From contig JBIOJM010000272.1 of assembly GCA_044450785.1 (NCBI GenBank), positions 1 through 13,914 on the forward strand: 13,914 nucleotides of DNA, given 5' to 3'. Shown here piece by piece: positions 6,675-13,815 of the stretch (the first letter of the stretch is position 1; each line of letters begins with the position of its first letter). The stretch comes from JBIOJM01 sp044450785 (GTDB lineage Bacteria > Planctomycetota > Planctomycetia > Isosphaerales > Isosphaeraceae). The notes below the pieces were generated by a model. The model made no database searches. It saw only the letters and a program-made list of their open reading frames with translations, and was not told the origin of the DNA. The position numbers were made by a program, and so were the translations under genes.

Positions 6675-7811
6675 TCAATGCCGCAGAATCGCCAGCACGA
6701 TTTCCAGGGCGATCAAGAGCACCACCGTGATTTCGAGCGCCTCCATGCGCTGGCCGCCGGCCTGCTGGATCAAGAGGTCGTAGACATGGCCGACGGTGTC
6801 GAGTTTACGGCGGATGCTCTGCTGCCAGTCGCGCAGGTGAAACCGCGCGGAGGCGACTTCGAAGACCCGTGCGAGGTACTGGTCGCCAATCAATTTCAGG
6901 GCGTTATCGACCCGCTCGAAGAGGCTGGTCGCCTCGATCTCCAGCTCGCGGATCTGCCGCACGGCATCGCCGTGCAGGCGCCAGCGGCGGGTGATCCACC
7001 GGCTGCGCCGATCGGGACGGATGAGCCGGTAGGCGGCTTCGAGGCGGTCGTCGAGCCGGTTGTCGATATGGCGAAATTCCAGGAGCTGGACGTTGGCGAA
7101 CTCGATGACCCGCAGGGTGTCGGCGCACTCAGGATCGGCGACGACTCCGGCCGCCCAGTCGAGGATGACCAGGTCGCTGGGGGTGTACGAGAGGGAGAGC
7201 CGCGTTGCCTCGCGTACCTCGCCCGGGCTGAGTGGCTCCGACTCGAGGCGCACGAGCCCGGCGATCCAGTCGCCGCGTTCGTCGATCCAGTTGCCGCGGT
7301 GCTCCCAGAGCTGAAAGACGACGTACTCTTCGTTCATGTCACTGACGGCGAAGTCGAGGACGGCGGGTTGGATCTGCAGGAGCCGGGGGGCGAGCAGTCG
7401 CCGGGCGGCCTCGGTCAAGGGGGCGGGCTCGGCGAGCCGGCCGGCCAGCTCGAGGAGGGCAGTGGGTGTCGCCGTCAAGTGAAACTGGACGGCCAGTGAG
7501 ATCGCGCCGAAGTCGAAAAGTGTCAGCTCACCGTGCGGCGGGCGTGTGAACGACCAATCGCCTGGCAGCACGACGCCGGTGGGATCCAGCTCGACCCGGA
7601 TGGGCGCAGGCCGGTAGCCGATCGACTCCGGGGTGCGGCGTCGCCTGGGCAACTGACCGGGCTCCGCCTGAAGGATCAGCCGAGTGCGCTCGAGGTCGAT
7701 CTCGTCGCCGATGTCGAAGGCGAACGCCAGGTGAACCGTGGCGGCGAGCGGCTCGGTCATCCAGCACGGGTTTTCGTGTTCGCGGATCGACTGATCGGCA
7801 GTGGGATTCAT
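6675..7811 (-). CDS. RMD1/YagE (DUF155)-like protein with C-terminal membrane anchor
   Basis: A 378-residue protein, with no obvious catalytic motif. The ATG (MNPTADQ) is chosen because the frame upstream runs inside the kinase gene; the ribosome-binding site is weak. The layout resembles the RMD1/YagE family (DUF155): a beta-rich N-terminal part containing LTLFDFGAISLAV (96-108, like the family's 'lF.fGa.V' segment), a middle region with SYTPSDLVILDWAAG (208-222), a long helical, probably coiled-coil region (about 235-350), and a single hydrophobic segment at the very end (ALEITVVLLIALEIVLAIL, 358-376). In yeast RMD1-family proteins are mitochondrial or sporulation-related and some interact with membranes; the bacterial role is unknown. 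It follows the kinase gene by 64 bases on the same strand, so it may be a substrate or partner of that kinase. Family assignment is by layout and memory and should be tested by a profile search. Confidence 0.55.
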   Translation of the reverse strand: MNPTADQSIREHENPCWMTEPLAATVHLAFAFDIGDEIDLERTRLILQAEPGQLPRRRRTPESIGYRPAPIRVELDPTGVVLPGDWSFTRPPHGELTLFDFGAISLAVQFHLTATPTALLELAGRLAEPAPLTEAARRLLAPRLLQIQPAVLDFAVSDMNEEYVVFQLWEHRGNWIDERGDWIAGLVRLESEPLSPGEVREATRLSLSYTPSDLVILDWAAGVVADPECADTLRVIEFANVQLLEFRHIDNRLDDRLEAAYRLIRPDRRSRWITRRWRLHGDAVRQIRELEIEATSLFERVDNALKLIGDQYLARVFEVASARFHLRDWQQSIRRKLDTVGHVYDLLIQQAGGQRMEALEITVVLLIALEIVLAILRH

Positions 7812-7875
7812 CGCATCACCCGTGTGTCGCGTCGATCGGAGTGAGTGGATCGGCGAGCGCGGCTCTGGCCCGGAT

Positions 7876-9600
7876 TCACATGGGGCGGGGTTCCGTGACG
7901 GGTGCCATCGCGGTCGTCGGTTCGACGTTTTCGTCGGCGAGCGGGTCGCGGATCGCGGCCAGGCGAGCGGTGATTTCATCCGGGCCTGGGCCGGGGTGGG
8001 CTCGCCACCATTGGGCGGCATGGCGCGGCGACCAGTTGTGTGCGTCAGCGCAGGCCTCGAGATCCTGGGCGAGGCTCGGGGTATCCGGGTAGCGATCGGC
8101 CGGTTTCTTGGCGAGGCATCGGAGCACGATGCGTTCCAGGTCGGCGGGGATGTCGGCACGAATCTGGGACGGCGGCGTCACCGGGTCGCGCGCATGCGCG
8201 ACCATCACGGCCATCGCGTTGTCACCAAGGAAGGGAGGGCGGCCGGTCAAGATGAAATAGGCGACCGAGCCCAGTCCATAAATGTCGGTTCGGCGGTCGG
8301 GCGGCTGGCTGTGCATGACCTGCTCCGGGGCCATGTAGAGGGGCGACCCGGCGACGGCCCCCTCCTGGGAGAGATGAACCGATTCGTCCTGTCTCAAGGT
8401 CTTGACCAGTCCAAAATCCAGCAGCTTGCATACGTCATACTGGCCGCCGCGATAGGCGGCCATCAGGTTGGCCGGCTTGATGTCGCGGTGGATGAGCCCC
8501 GAGTCGTGCGCCTCGTTGAGTGCGTCGCAGGCCTGGCGGAGCAGGTAGATGACTCGCGCCGGCGGCATGGGACCATGCCGCTGGACCAGCTCGGCGAGGC
8601 TGAGCCCGGGCAGGTATTCCATCACGTAGTAGAAAGCGCCGTCGTCATTGCGGCCGTAGTCGAAGATTTCGATGGTGTTCCAGTGCGAGAGCCGCGCCGT
8701 CGCGCGCACCTCGCGCTCGAATCGGGCGAAGACGCGGGGGTTGTCCACCAGGTCGCGGCGGATCAGCTTGATCGCGCACGGACGTTTGAGCAACTGATGC
8801 TCCGCCAGGAAGACGTCACCCATCCCGCCGCCGCCGAGCTTCCGTCCCAGGCGATACTGGTTGAGCTGCCGTGCCTCGTAGGCCTCGGTACGCAGCGTGT
8901 TGATGATGTGCGTGCCGAAGATTGCCGTGAAGGCCCCCAGCAGCAAGAACAGACCGTCCTCGCTGATCTTTTCGAGGCTCGCCGCTCGAATCGCGACTTC
9001 ATAAAGCTCGGGATGAGCCAGCCCCAGGATCCAGGGGACCGCCATGGGAGCCAGTGCCATCGGCACGATCAGCTTGGCCGCCCGCCGCCAGTGGTTGGGG
9101 ATGAAAATCGCGTACGTGAAGATCATCGCCAGCATCCACAGCACGCTGCTCTTGACCGCGGCCGTCAGCCGCACCGGATCGTTCCCGCGCACGCCGCGGA
9201 GCATCAACACATACTGGGCCGCCATGAAAAAGACGATAATCAGGGTGAACAGCGTCACTTCGACCGTCCGGAGCCGGCGGAGCGCCGGCTTCCATCGACT
9301 CGAGAGCGCGCCCAGACCGACGAGGAGCAGGACCAGCATCATTCCATGGAACAGGACGGCCAGCGATTCGAATCCGCGGAGGATCAGCGATCTGACGAAG
9401 AACAGGCCGAAGCCGACGACCAGGACGAGCGACGCGGCCCGCAGCCTCTGCTGAAGCAGCCAGCGGGTCTCGGTCGCCAGCAGGGCCCCGCTCTCCTCGA
9501 TCACGCGCTTGTCGGGGAGGAAACTGTCGGGCGCCGCCGATGTCGCGGTGCCCCGATCGATGGGCGGATGCTCCGCAGTCGTATCGTTGAGCTGGGACAT
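7876..9600 (-). CDS. Membrane-anchored Ser/Thr protein kinase
   Basis: A 574-residue Hanks-type kinase with the membrane part N-terminal. Residues 52-238 carry about six hydrophobic segments (for example 56-75, 80-98, 114-134, 148-167, 174-194, 214-234). The kinase domain follows at about 249-515: glycine loop LGRKLGGGGMGDVF (251-264), ATP Lys in AIKLI (K278), helix-C Glu E297, catalytic HRDIKPANLM (H371, D373, N378), DFG at 395-397, and MAPE at 423-426 with the RTDIYGLG segment. All catalytic residues are present, so it should be active. The order (membrane block first, kinase domain at the C-terminus) is the reverse of PknB/PrkC, and there is no PASTA or other extracytoplasmic sensor. The activation loop has several Ser/Thr. 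It lies between an Uma2 gene (gap 57) and an RMD1-like gene (gap 64) on the same strand. The ribosome-binding site at the ATG is weak. Planctomycetes have many such kinases. Confidence 0.93.
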   Translation of the reverse strand: MSQLNDTTAEHPPIDRGTATSAAPDSFLPDKRVIEESGALLATETRWLLQQRLRAASLVLVVGFGLFFVRSLILRGFESLAVLFHGMMLVLLLVGLGALSSRWKPALRRLRTVEVTLFTLIIVFFMAAQYVLMLRGVRGNDPVRLTAAVKSSVLWMLAMIFTYAIFIPNHWRRAAKLIVPMALAPMAVPWILGLAHPELYEVAIRAASLEKISEDGLFLLLGAFTAIFGTHIINTLRTEAYEARQLNQYRLGRKLGGGGMGDVFLAEHQLLKRPCAIKLIRRDLVDNPRVFARFEREVRATARLSHWNTIEIFDYGRNDDGAFYYVMEYLPGLSLAELVQRHGPMPPARVIYLLRQACDALNEAHDSGLIHRDIKPANLMAAYRGGQYDVCKLLDFGLVKTLRQDESVHLSQEGAVAGSPLYMAPEQVMHSQPPDRRTDIYGLGSVAYFILTGRPPFLGDNAMAVMVAHARDPVTPPSQIRADIPADLERIVLRCLAKKPADRYPDTPSLAQDLEACADAHNWSPRHAAQWWRAHPGPGPDEITARLAAIRDPLADENVEPTTAMAPVTEPRPM

Positions 9601-9657
9601 GTGACGTTCACCCGCGACGGGACGACAGTGAAGGGCGAGGGTTCGATCCGGACGGCC

Positions 9658-10299
9658 TCATGAATCCGGAGTCTCGGAGGACGTGACCGGCTTGGCGTGG
9701 TTATCGGCTTCGGCTGGGGAAAACCTTGGAAATAAGGAACCCACCTTGCAGCGAAAGCCTGGCACGACATCCTCGCCCGAGATTTCGTCTTCGGCCCAGA
9801 GCCAACTTACCGACCGGTCGCTACGAAAGACCTCTACTGCGCGGACCGAGGCCCGGACGATCCAGACGAGTCTGACCCCAGCCCGCAGGTATTCCTCAAC
9901 CTTTTCATCGAGCTTCTCCACCAGATCATTGGGGGAGACCACCTCGATGGCGAGGTCGGGCGGGACCGAACAGAAACCCTCGGACAGCCGCTCTTCGCTC
10001 AAGCGATCCGCCCGGATGAACGAGACATCCGCCCGTCGAATGCGGCCTGGCTTCCAGGGGAAGCAGCGGTAGCCTAGTTCCGATGCAAGAATCCATCCCA
10101 GATTGTGCGCGCAACAATGGTTGCCGAGGATGCGATTGATTTGGGACGCGATCACGTTGGACAAAATGCTCAGGTTGCGCTCCCTCAACTCTCCGTCGAT
10201 CAGCTCGTAATGCCCTCCATCGGGCATTGCCAGCAGCTCTTCGGGGGTCACTTCGGCTTTGGGCGTCGCTTCAGCTTCGGTTGCGACCATCGTGCTCAT
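9658..10299 (-). CDS. Uma2 family (DUF820) PD-(D/E)XK-type protein
   Basis: A 213-residue Uma2-family protein. The start is fixed by a strong AAGGAGG ribosome-binding site 7 bases upstream (10307-10313 on the other strand); the open frame extends 26 codons further but through the promoter. Family motifs: PEELLAMPDGGHYELIDGEL (19-38), RRADVSFI (88-95) with the nuclease Asp D91, PDLAIEVVSPND (114-125) with E119, and EKVEEYLRAGVRLVWIV (132-148) with Lys K133; together these form a PD-(D/E)XK core. The family is annotated as putative endonuclease, but a target has never been shown to my knowledge, and planctomycetes and cyanobacteria carry many copies. C-terminal 25 residues are low-complexity and charged. 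It is the first gene of a probable - strand run with the kinase and the RMD1-like gene; a functional link is not implied by sequence. Confidence 0.88.
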   Translation of the reverse strand: MSTMVATEAEATPKAEVTPEELLAMPDGGHYELIDGELRERNLSILSNVIASQINRILGNHCCAHNLGWILASELGYRCFPWKPGRIRRADVSFIRADRLSEERLSEGFCSVPPDLAIEVVSPNDLVEKLDEKVEEYLRAGVRLVWIVRASVRAVEVFRSDRSVSWLWAEDEISGEDVVPGFRCKVGSLFPRFSPAEADNHAKPVTSSETPDS

Positions 10300-10336
10300 G
10301 AGCGGGCCTCCTTCATTTCGGGCTTTGAGTCCGTTC

Positions 10337-10366
10337 AGTATATCAGCTTTGCGGGCATCCTGGCAG
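10337..10366 (-). promoter_or_regulatory. Promoter candidate for the Uma2-kinase-RMD1-like run
   Basis: On the - strand CTGCCA (10366-10361, 4/6 match) and TATACT (10342-10337, 5/6 match) are separated by 18 bases. Transcription would start near 10330, giving a leader of about 30 bases before the Uma2 ATG with its AAGGAGG site. It lies just downstream of the terminator hairpin of the preceding gene, so the region is a compact gene boundary. Confidence 0.45.
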
Positions 10367-10369
10367 GTC

Positions 10370-10388
10370 TTGCGCACACAGCGCGCAA
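10370..10388 (-). other. Small hairpin TTGCGC/GCGCAA at the gene boundary
   Basis: A 6-base-pair stem with a 7-base loop, two bases away from the larger hairpin at 10391-10430. On the - strand it follows that hairpin, so it could act as a second stop structure or be part of a repeat; there is no T-run. Confidence 0.3.
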
Positions 10389-10390
10389 AG

Positions 10391-10430
10391 CAGGCCGGGC
10401 GTGCTCCGCGGTGGGGAGCAACCCGGCCTG
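10391..10430 (-). terminator. Strong terminator-like hairpin after the M56-DUF1559 gene
   Basis: CAGGCCGGG (10391-10399) and CCCGGCCTG (10422-10430) are perfectly complementary, and inside them TGCTCC (10402-10407) pairs with GGAGCA (10415-10420), leaving a 7-base loop. The 15-pair stem starts 30 bases after the stop codon of the M56-DUF1559 gene. Its - strand tail (CTTTG) is only weakly T-rich, so termination may depend on the stem strength. Confidence 0.7.
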
Positions 10431-10459
10431 GTCACGATCGCAGTCAGTCCGCCGGACGG

Positions 10460-13291
10460 TCAATAAGAATCGTTACTGATCACTTCGCCGCCGGCTCGCG
10501 TGATCAATGCCTTCAAGACGATCGGGTTGATCGATTTCTTCAAGTAACGAACCGAGCCGTCCGCGAAGCAGGCGTTGAAACCGTCCGGCGTGAACCCGCC
10601 CAGCTCGGGCACGGGGCCGTTCGGGTCGAAGGGGATGTCTTCGGGCTTCGTCCAGGGAATGTTGCGCTGAGCTTCGACGGCCAGGATCGTGTTCGAAATG
10701 CCGTCAGTGACGTCCATGAACGTGGGGCCGGTCGGGCCGGATTCACCCTTCCCAGCAGGTATGGGGCAAAGCGCAGTCCCCTCGCCAGTGAAGACGAAGT
10801 ACGACGTGTTGGTCCGGCTCGACGGATTGCCGTCGAGACCGGGGTAACTGTAGGTCGCCGGCATCACGTCGAGCAGCTTGCGGTTGCTGGGGCCGTCCCA
10901 GGGCTCGTCGAAGTTATAGCGATTGTACAACTCTTGCTGCTCGAGATACGGCAGGATGGCGACTCGCCAACTGTATGGCACCTTTCCGGACGCACCGCCG
11001 TACAGCACAGGGGTCGGGAGGCGGCCTTTCGTGGCATGGTAGTTGTGGAACGCCAGGGCGATCTGCTTGAGGTTGTTGACGCTCATGGAGCGGTCAGCGG
11101 ACTGCCGCGCGGCCACCACGGCCGGCGCCAGGAGCTTGACTCCCTCGGCCAGGTCAACAGACGATTTCGCTTGCAACCGCACATAACCCCCGGATGTCTC
11201 GACCCGAGCCTTCTCCAGGAGCAAACTGGCGGCTTGCAAGATCCATTCCATTGCCTCCTCAGGTGCGATGTGCCGGGCACGGCGATCTTGCCGCGATCCC
11301 TCAACCGCATTCCTGGCGAGGGTCAACAGTGCCTGAATCGTCTCGGCCACCCGCTTGGCATCGTCGTCGGACCCGGCCGCGGCCACCAGATTCACGGCCA
11401 GCCCCTCGGACGCATTGATTCCCAGGGCGTAGGATTGGGCCTTCTCAAGTAATGGCGCAATCGTCTCGAGCGCAAGCTCTGCTTGAGGCCCGGGTGCTCT
11501 GGGATGTACCCCATAGCCGATGCGTCTGCGCAGCCAGCGGGTCTCGAGCGCGACCATGACCTGCCCCTTGGCAACCTTGCTCCAACATTCGTCCCAGGGA
11601 TGGCGCGGAGCAGGGGCTTTTCGGTCCTCGATCAGCTCGCGGAGCAGGTCTTCGTGTGCGATGACCAGCGTCCGATCGTCGGGCGCGAACGCACCCCATC
11701 GCTGCTCACCGCCGGGCCCGGCGATTCTGAGATAAGTCTGGCCGTCGTGACGGACCTCCCGCGGGGAACCCAACAGTTGATTCAAGAGGGGCTTCCACTC
11801 CTGAGGCTTGGTCATGCGTACGACCATCCCCGAGGGCAATGAGACCGTCAGCAGCGACTCCAGTGGAGTCCGTCCGCGTTCGGCTTGAGGAAGTCCTTCC
11901 CAGAACACCAGGAGCTGTTCCACATCCTCCGGGGGGACGACGAGCAGTCGTTGGAAGGCCGGACTTTGCTTGATCGACTCCAGGAGCGTGCGAACCTCGC
12001 GGCGCTGGAGCAGAGTTTGAGGCCGCACGGCGACAACCATCTTCGCATCGGCGGGCAGGAAGGCCAGATTGTACGATTCGACCGCGGGAGCCTTCGAGTT
12101 GTCCAGGGGCGGTAAGTGGGGCTGCGTTTGCGCCTGGGCCATCGACCGGCCCGCCGGCCCGCGCAAGCCGGCAACCAGCAGGCCAAGCGCGGCGAGGAGG
12201 CCGACGGTGAGCAGCCGCGCTGCCGTCGGTAGAGAGGCATGAGAGATTCGTTTGGTGTTCCGCAGCATTTCGATTCTCCGAACAAAGGTGCCACGAGCGG
12301 GTAGAAACGCACGGGCCGGCCAGGACAAGGTGTGGGTGTCGCGGCGCAACGCCATCCGGGCGAGCGTCGCGAGATACGTCGTCTTGCCGCCGGAGAGCGC
12401 GGCGCCCCAGGCGTCGGCCGCCAGCTCCTGCTCCAGCCGGAGGCGGGCGGCCAGCCAGTGCGCGAGGGGATGATAGAAGTGCAGGGCCAGGCTGAGCTGA
12501 GCCGCCAGGCCCGCCAGAAAGTCGGCGCGACGCACGTGCGCCAGCTCGTGTGCCAGCACCGCGCGACGTTCGGCGTGATTCCATTCGCGCCAATCGCCCG
12601 GCAACAGCAAGATCGGCCGCCGCCAGCCAATGGTCGCAGGCGTCGCCAGCTCACCCGTCTCGCGTGCCTCGACCCTCCACGTGCAGGATAACTCCGCTCG
12701 CAGGATCTGGATTTCTTCATTGAGACCGGCGTCGAGGATCGGCCGGCTTCGCGCTCGCAAACCCCGGATCGTCAGGATTCCGAGGCCGAGCCGCGCGAGA
12801 CCGAGGCATAAGCTGACGAGGAACCCCGCCGCGATCCATGCCGGCCAGCCCCACGCCGTCCGTTCGAGGCCGGCCGGGGTTGGGCGGAGCTCGACAGTCA
12901 GATCGGCGAGGAGGCGGGCGAACGAAGACTCCGCCCGAGAGGGCAGCTCCCGAGGACTCGGTGCGATCGGCCGCCGCGGTGTCCCATCGGTCGGCCGCGG
13001 CCGAGAGCGGCCGTCCGCTTGAAGCAGCAGCGCTCGATCGGCCTCCTCGATGCCGGCGGACGGGGCTGACGTCGTTTGTGCCGATTCCCGCGGTGCCAGG
13101 ACCCACCAGCGAGGCCAGGGACCGAGGACGACCAACGAGACGAGCGCCATGACCACGATGCTCGTGCTCGAAGCGAGTGCGCCGGCTGCCGGACCGAAGC
13201 GCCGCAAGGCCATGTAGACCAGAGTGCCGGCAATGGCGAAGCCGGTTGCGTGGGCGATGCTTCCCAGCAGCATCAGGCTGATGGTGTTCAC
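10460..13291 (-). CDS. BlaR1-type M56 membrane metallopeptidase fused to a DUF1559 domain
   Basis: A 943-residue fusion. GTG is taken as start: it overlaps the BlaI stop as GTGA, has GGAG about 9 bases upstream, and puts the first membrane helix right at the N-terminus; the frame runs 60 codons upstream only as a shadow of the BlaI gene. Layout: TM1 (5-28), TM2 (38-58), TM3 (147-174), cytoplasmic zinc protease with HELAH (H248, E249, H252) and the third-ligand region EQELAAD (287-293), TM4 (about 360-376). This is the BlaR1/MecR1 plan. After TM4, where BlaR1 carries its penicillin-binding sensor, there is a long extracytoplasmic part: a region of unknown function starting LAFLPADAKMVVAVRP (409-424) and reaching about 640, and a C-terminal DUF1559 domain (about 738-943) with VNNLKQIALAFHNYH, ILPYLEQQELYNRYNF, FMDVTDGISNTI and FADGSVRYLKKSI. 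No SxxK penicillin-binding motif set is obvious. It presumably senses an envelope signal and cleaves or releases BlaI (inference from BlaR1). No frameshift is needed. Confidence 0.88.
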   Translation of the reverse strand: MNTISLMLLGSIAHATGFAIAGTLVYMALRRFGPAAGALASSTSIVVMALVSLVVLGPWPRWWVLAPRESAQTTSAPSAGIEEADRALLLQADGRSRPRPTDGTPRRPIAPSPRELPSRAESSFARLLADLTVELRPTPAGLERTAWGWPAWIAAGFLVSLCLGLARLGLGILTIRGLRARSRPILDAGLNEEIQILRAELSCTWRVEARETGELATPATIGWRRPILLLPGDWREWNHAERRAVLAHELAHVRRADFLAGLAAQLSLALHFYHPLAHWLAARLRLEQELAADAWGAALSGGKTTYLATLARMALRRDTHTLSWPARAFLPARGTFVRRIEMLRNTKRISHASLPTAARLLTVGLLAALGLLVAGLRGPAGRSMAQAQTQPHLPPLDNSKAPAVESYNLAFLPADAKMVVAVRPQTLLQRREVRTLLESIKQSPAFQRLLVVPPEDVEQLLVFWEGLPQAERGRTPLESLLTVSLPSGMVVRMTKPQEWKPLLNQLLGSPREVRHDGQTYLRIAGPGGEQRWGAFAPDDRTLVIAHEDLLRELIEDRKAPAPRHPWDECWSKVAKGQVMVALETRWLRRRIGYGVHPRAPGPQAELALETIAPLLEKAQSYALGINASEGLAVNLVAAAGSDDDAKRVAETIQALLTLARNAVEGSRQDRRARHIAPEEAMEWILQAASLLLEKARVETSGGYVRLQAKSSVDLAEGVKLLAPAVVAARQSADRSMSVNNLKQIALAFHNYHATKGRLPTPVLYGGASGKVPYSWRVAILPYLEQQELYNRYNFDEPWDGPSNRKLLDVMPATYSYPGLDGNPSSRTNTSYFVFTGEGTALCPIPAGKGESGPTGPTFMDVTDGISNTILAVEAQRNIPWTKPEDIPFDPNGPVPELGGFTPDGFNACFADGSVRYLKKSINPIVLKALITRAGGEVISNDSY

Positions 13292-13677
13292 CGTCGTTTC
13301 TCCGTTTGCCCCAGGACGTCTCCCAGCACCGCGCGCTCCTTGGCCGTCAACGCTTTCTGCTCCATCAGACGCACCAGCAACTGCTCTCGCGAGCCGCGAA
13401 AGACCCGGTCGATCAGCTCGCCCAGCAGCTTTCGCGAGACGTCTTCGTACGACCGCGCGGGCCGGTAGCAAAACGGCCGGTCCTGGTTGGTCATCTTCAG
13501 GAACTGCTTGTCAGCCAGGATCCGAACCAACGTCGCCACGGTCGTGTACGCCCGGTCGAGCCCGGACTCGGCCAGGGCATCGCGCACCTCGCCGACCGTC
13601 AATTCCCCCCGCTTCCAGAAAACGTGCATGACCTCGAGCTCTCGCTCCGTCAGCTCCTTGGCCGGCGGTCGCGCCAT
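13288..13677 (-). CDS. BlaI/MecI-type transcriptional repressor
   Basis: A 129-residue BlaI/MecI/CopY family repressor (Penicillinase_R). The ATG has an AGGAGG site 6 bases upstream. The winged helix spans about residues 8-62: LTERELEVMHVFWKRGELTV, then VRDALAESG, the recognition helix AYTTVATLVRILADKQFL (43-60), and a wing ending RPFCYRPA. The C-terminal part (75-125) is the helical dimerisation region (YEDVSRKLLGELIDRVF). Family members bind dyad operators as dimers and are inactivated by cleavage between the two regions after the M56 partner is activated. The gene overlaps the M56-DUF1559 gene by 4 bases (GTGA), so the two are translationally coupled. The S. aureus BlaI cleavage site (Asn-Phe) is not seen in this copy, so the cleavage mode cannot be predicted. 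Autoregulation is supported by the inverted repeat over its promoter. Confidence 0.95.
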   Translation of the reverse strand: MARPPAKELTERELEVMHVFWKRGELTVGEVRDALAESGLDRAYTTVATLVRILADKQFLKMTNQDRPFCYRPARSYEDVSRKLLGELIDRVFRGSREQLLVRLMEQKALTAKERAVLGDVLGQTEKRR

Positions 13678-13714
13678 GACGATCCTCCTCTCTCACACCG
13701 AGTGTCAAACAACC

Positions 13715-13752
13715 CTACGAGTTTTGGTTTTCTAGATTTGGTTTTATCGTAG
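13715..13752 (-). promoter_or_regulatory. Candidate BlaI operator: inverted CTACGA/TCGTAG repeat
   Basis: CTACGA (13715-13720) and TCGTAG (13747-13752) form an inverted repeat with centres 32 bases apart (about three helical turns), in an AT-rich island of a GC-rich genome. Between them are two direct copies of TTTGGTTTT (13723-13731 and 13737-13745) around a TCTAGA palindrome. The right arm overlaps the -10 of the candidate promoter and the left arm lies in the leader. BlaI-family operators are dyads with TAC/GTA cores over promoters, so this is a plausible autoregulatory site. The long spacing suggests two half-sites for cooperating dimers or that only one arm is a real site. Confidence 0.5.
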
Positions 13753-13773
13753 TGATTCCGGCGATGCTGTCAA
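13746..13773 (-). promoter_or_regulatory. Promoter candidate for the BlaI / M56-DUF1559 operon
   Basis: On the - strand a perfect -35 TTGACA (13773-13768) is followed after 16 bases by TACGAT (13751-13746, 4/6 match to TATAAT). Transcription would start near 13739, giving a leader of about 60 bases to the BlaI ATG. It is the best sigma-70-like match seen in the window. Confidence 0.6.
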
Positions 13774-13815
13774 GCGGAAAGAATGGAAGAATTTGTGGGT
13801 GAATTGCGCGGGGGC

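Noticed and set aside
6661..6690. GCGG/CCGC stem near the convergent MFS and RMD1-like gene ends
   Set aside because: Only four pairs, lies inside the RMD1-like coding end, and has no T-run; not supportable as a terminator.
7801..9663. 620-aa + strand open frame opposite the kinase gene
   Set aside because: The - strand encodes a complete kinase with all catalytic motifs; the + frame has no domain and is a GC-rich antisense artefact despite its length.
10259..11452. 397-aa + strand open frame opposite the DUF1559 region
   Set aside because: Antisense to a confident DUF1559 domain; no motif of its own.
13288..13677. True beta-lactam resistance operon (blaI-blaR1-blaZ)
   Set aside because: No beta-lactamase gene is present and the M56 partner has no visible penicillin-binding motif set; BlaI/M56 pairs in planctomycetes are numerous and mostly of unknown role.
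13703..13708. Second TTGACA on the - strand as -35 of the BlaI gene
   Set aside because: There is no room for a -10 and leader before the ATG at 13677, and the upstream TTGACA has a better partner.
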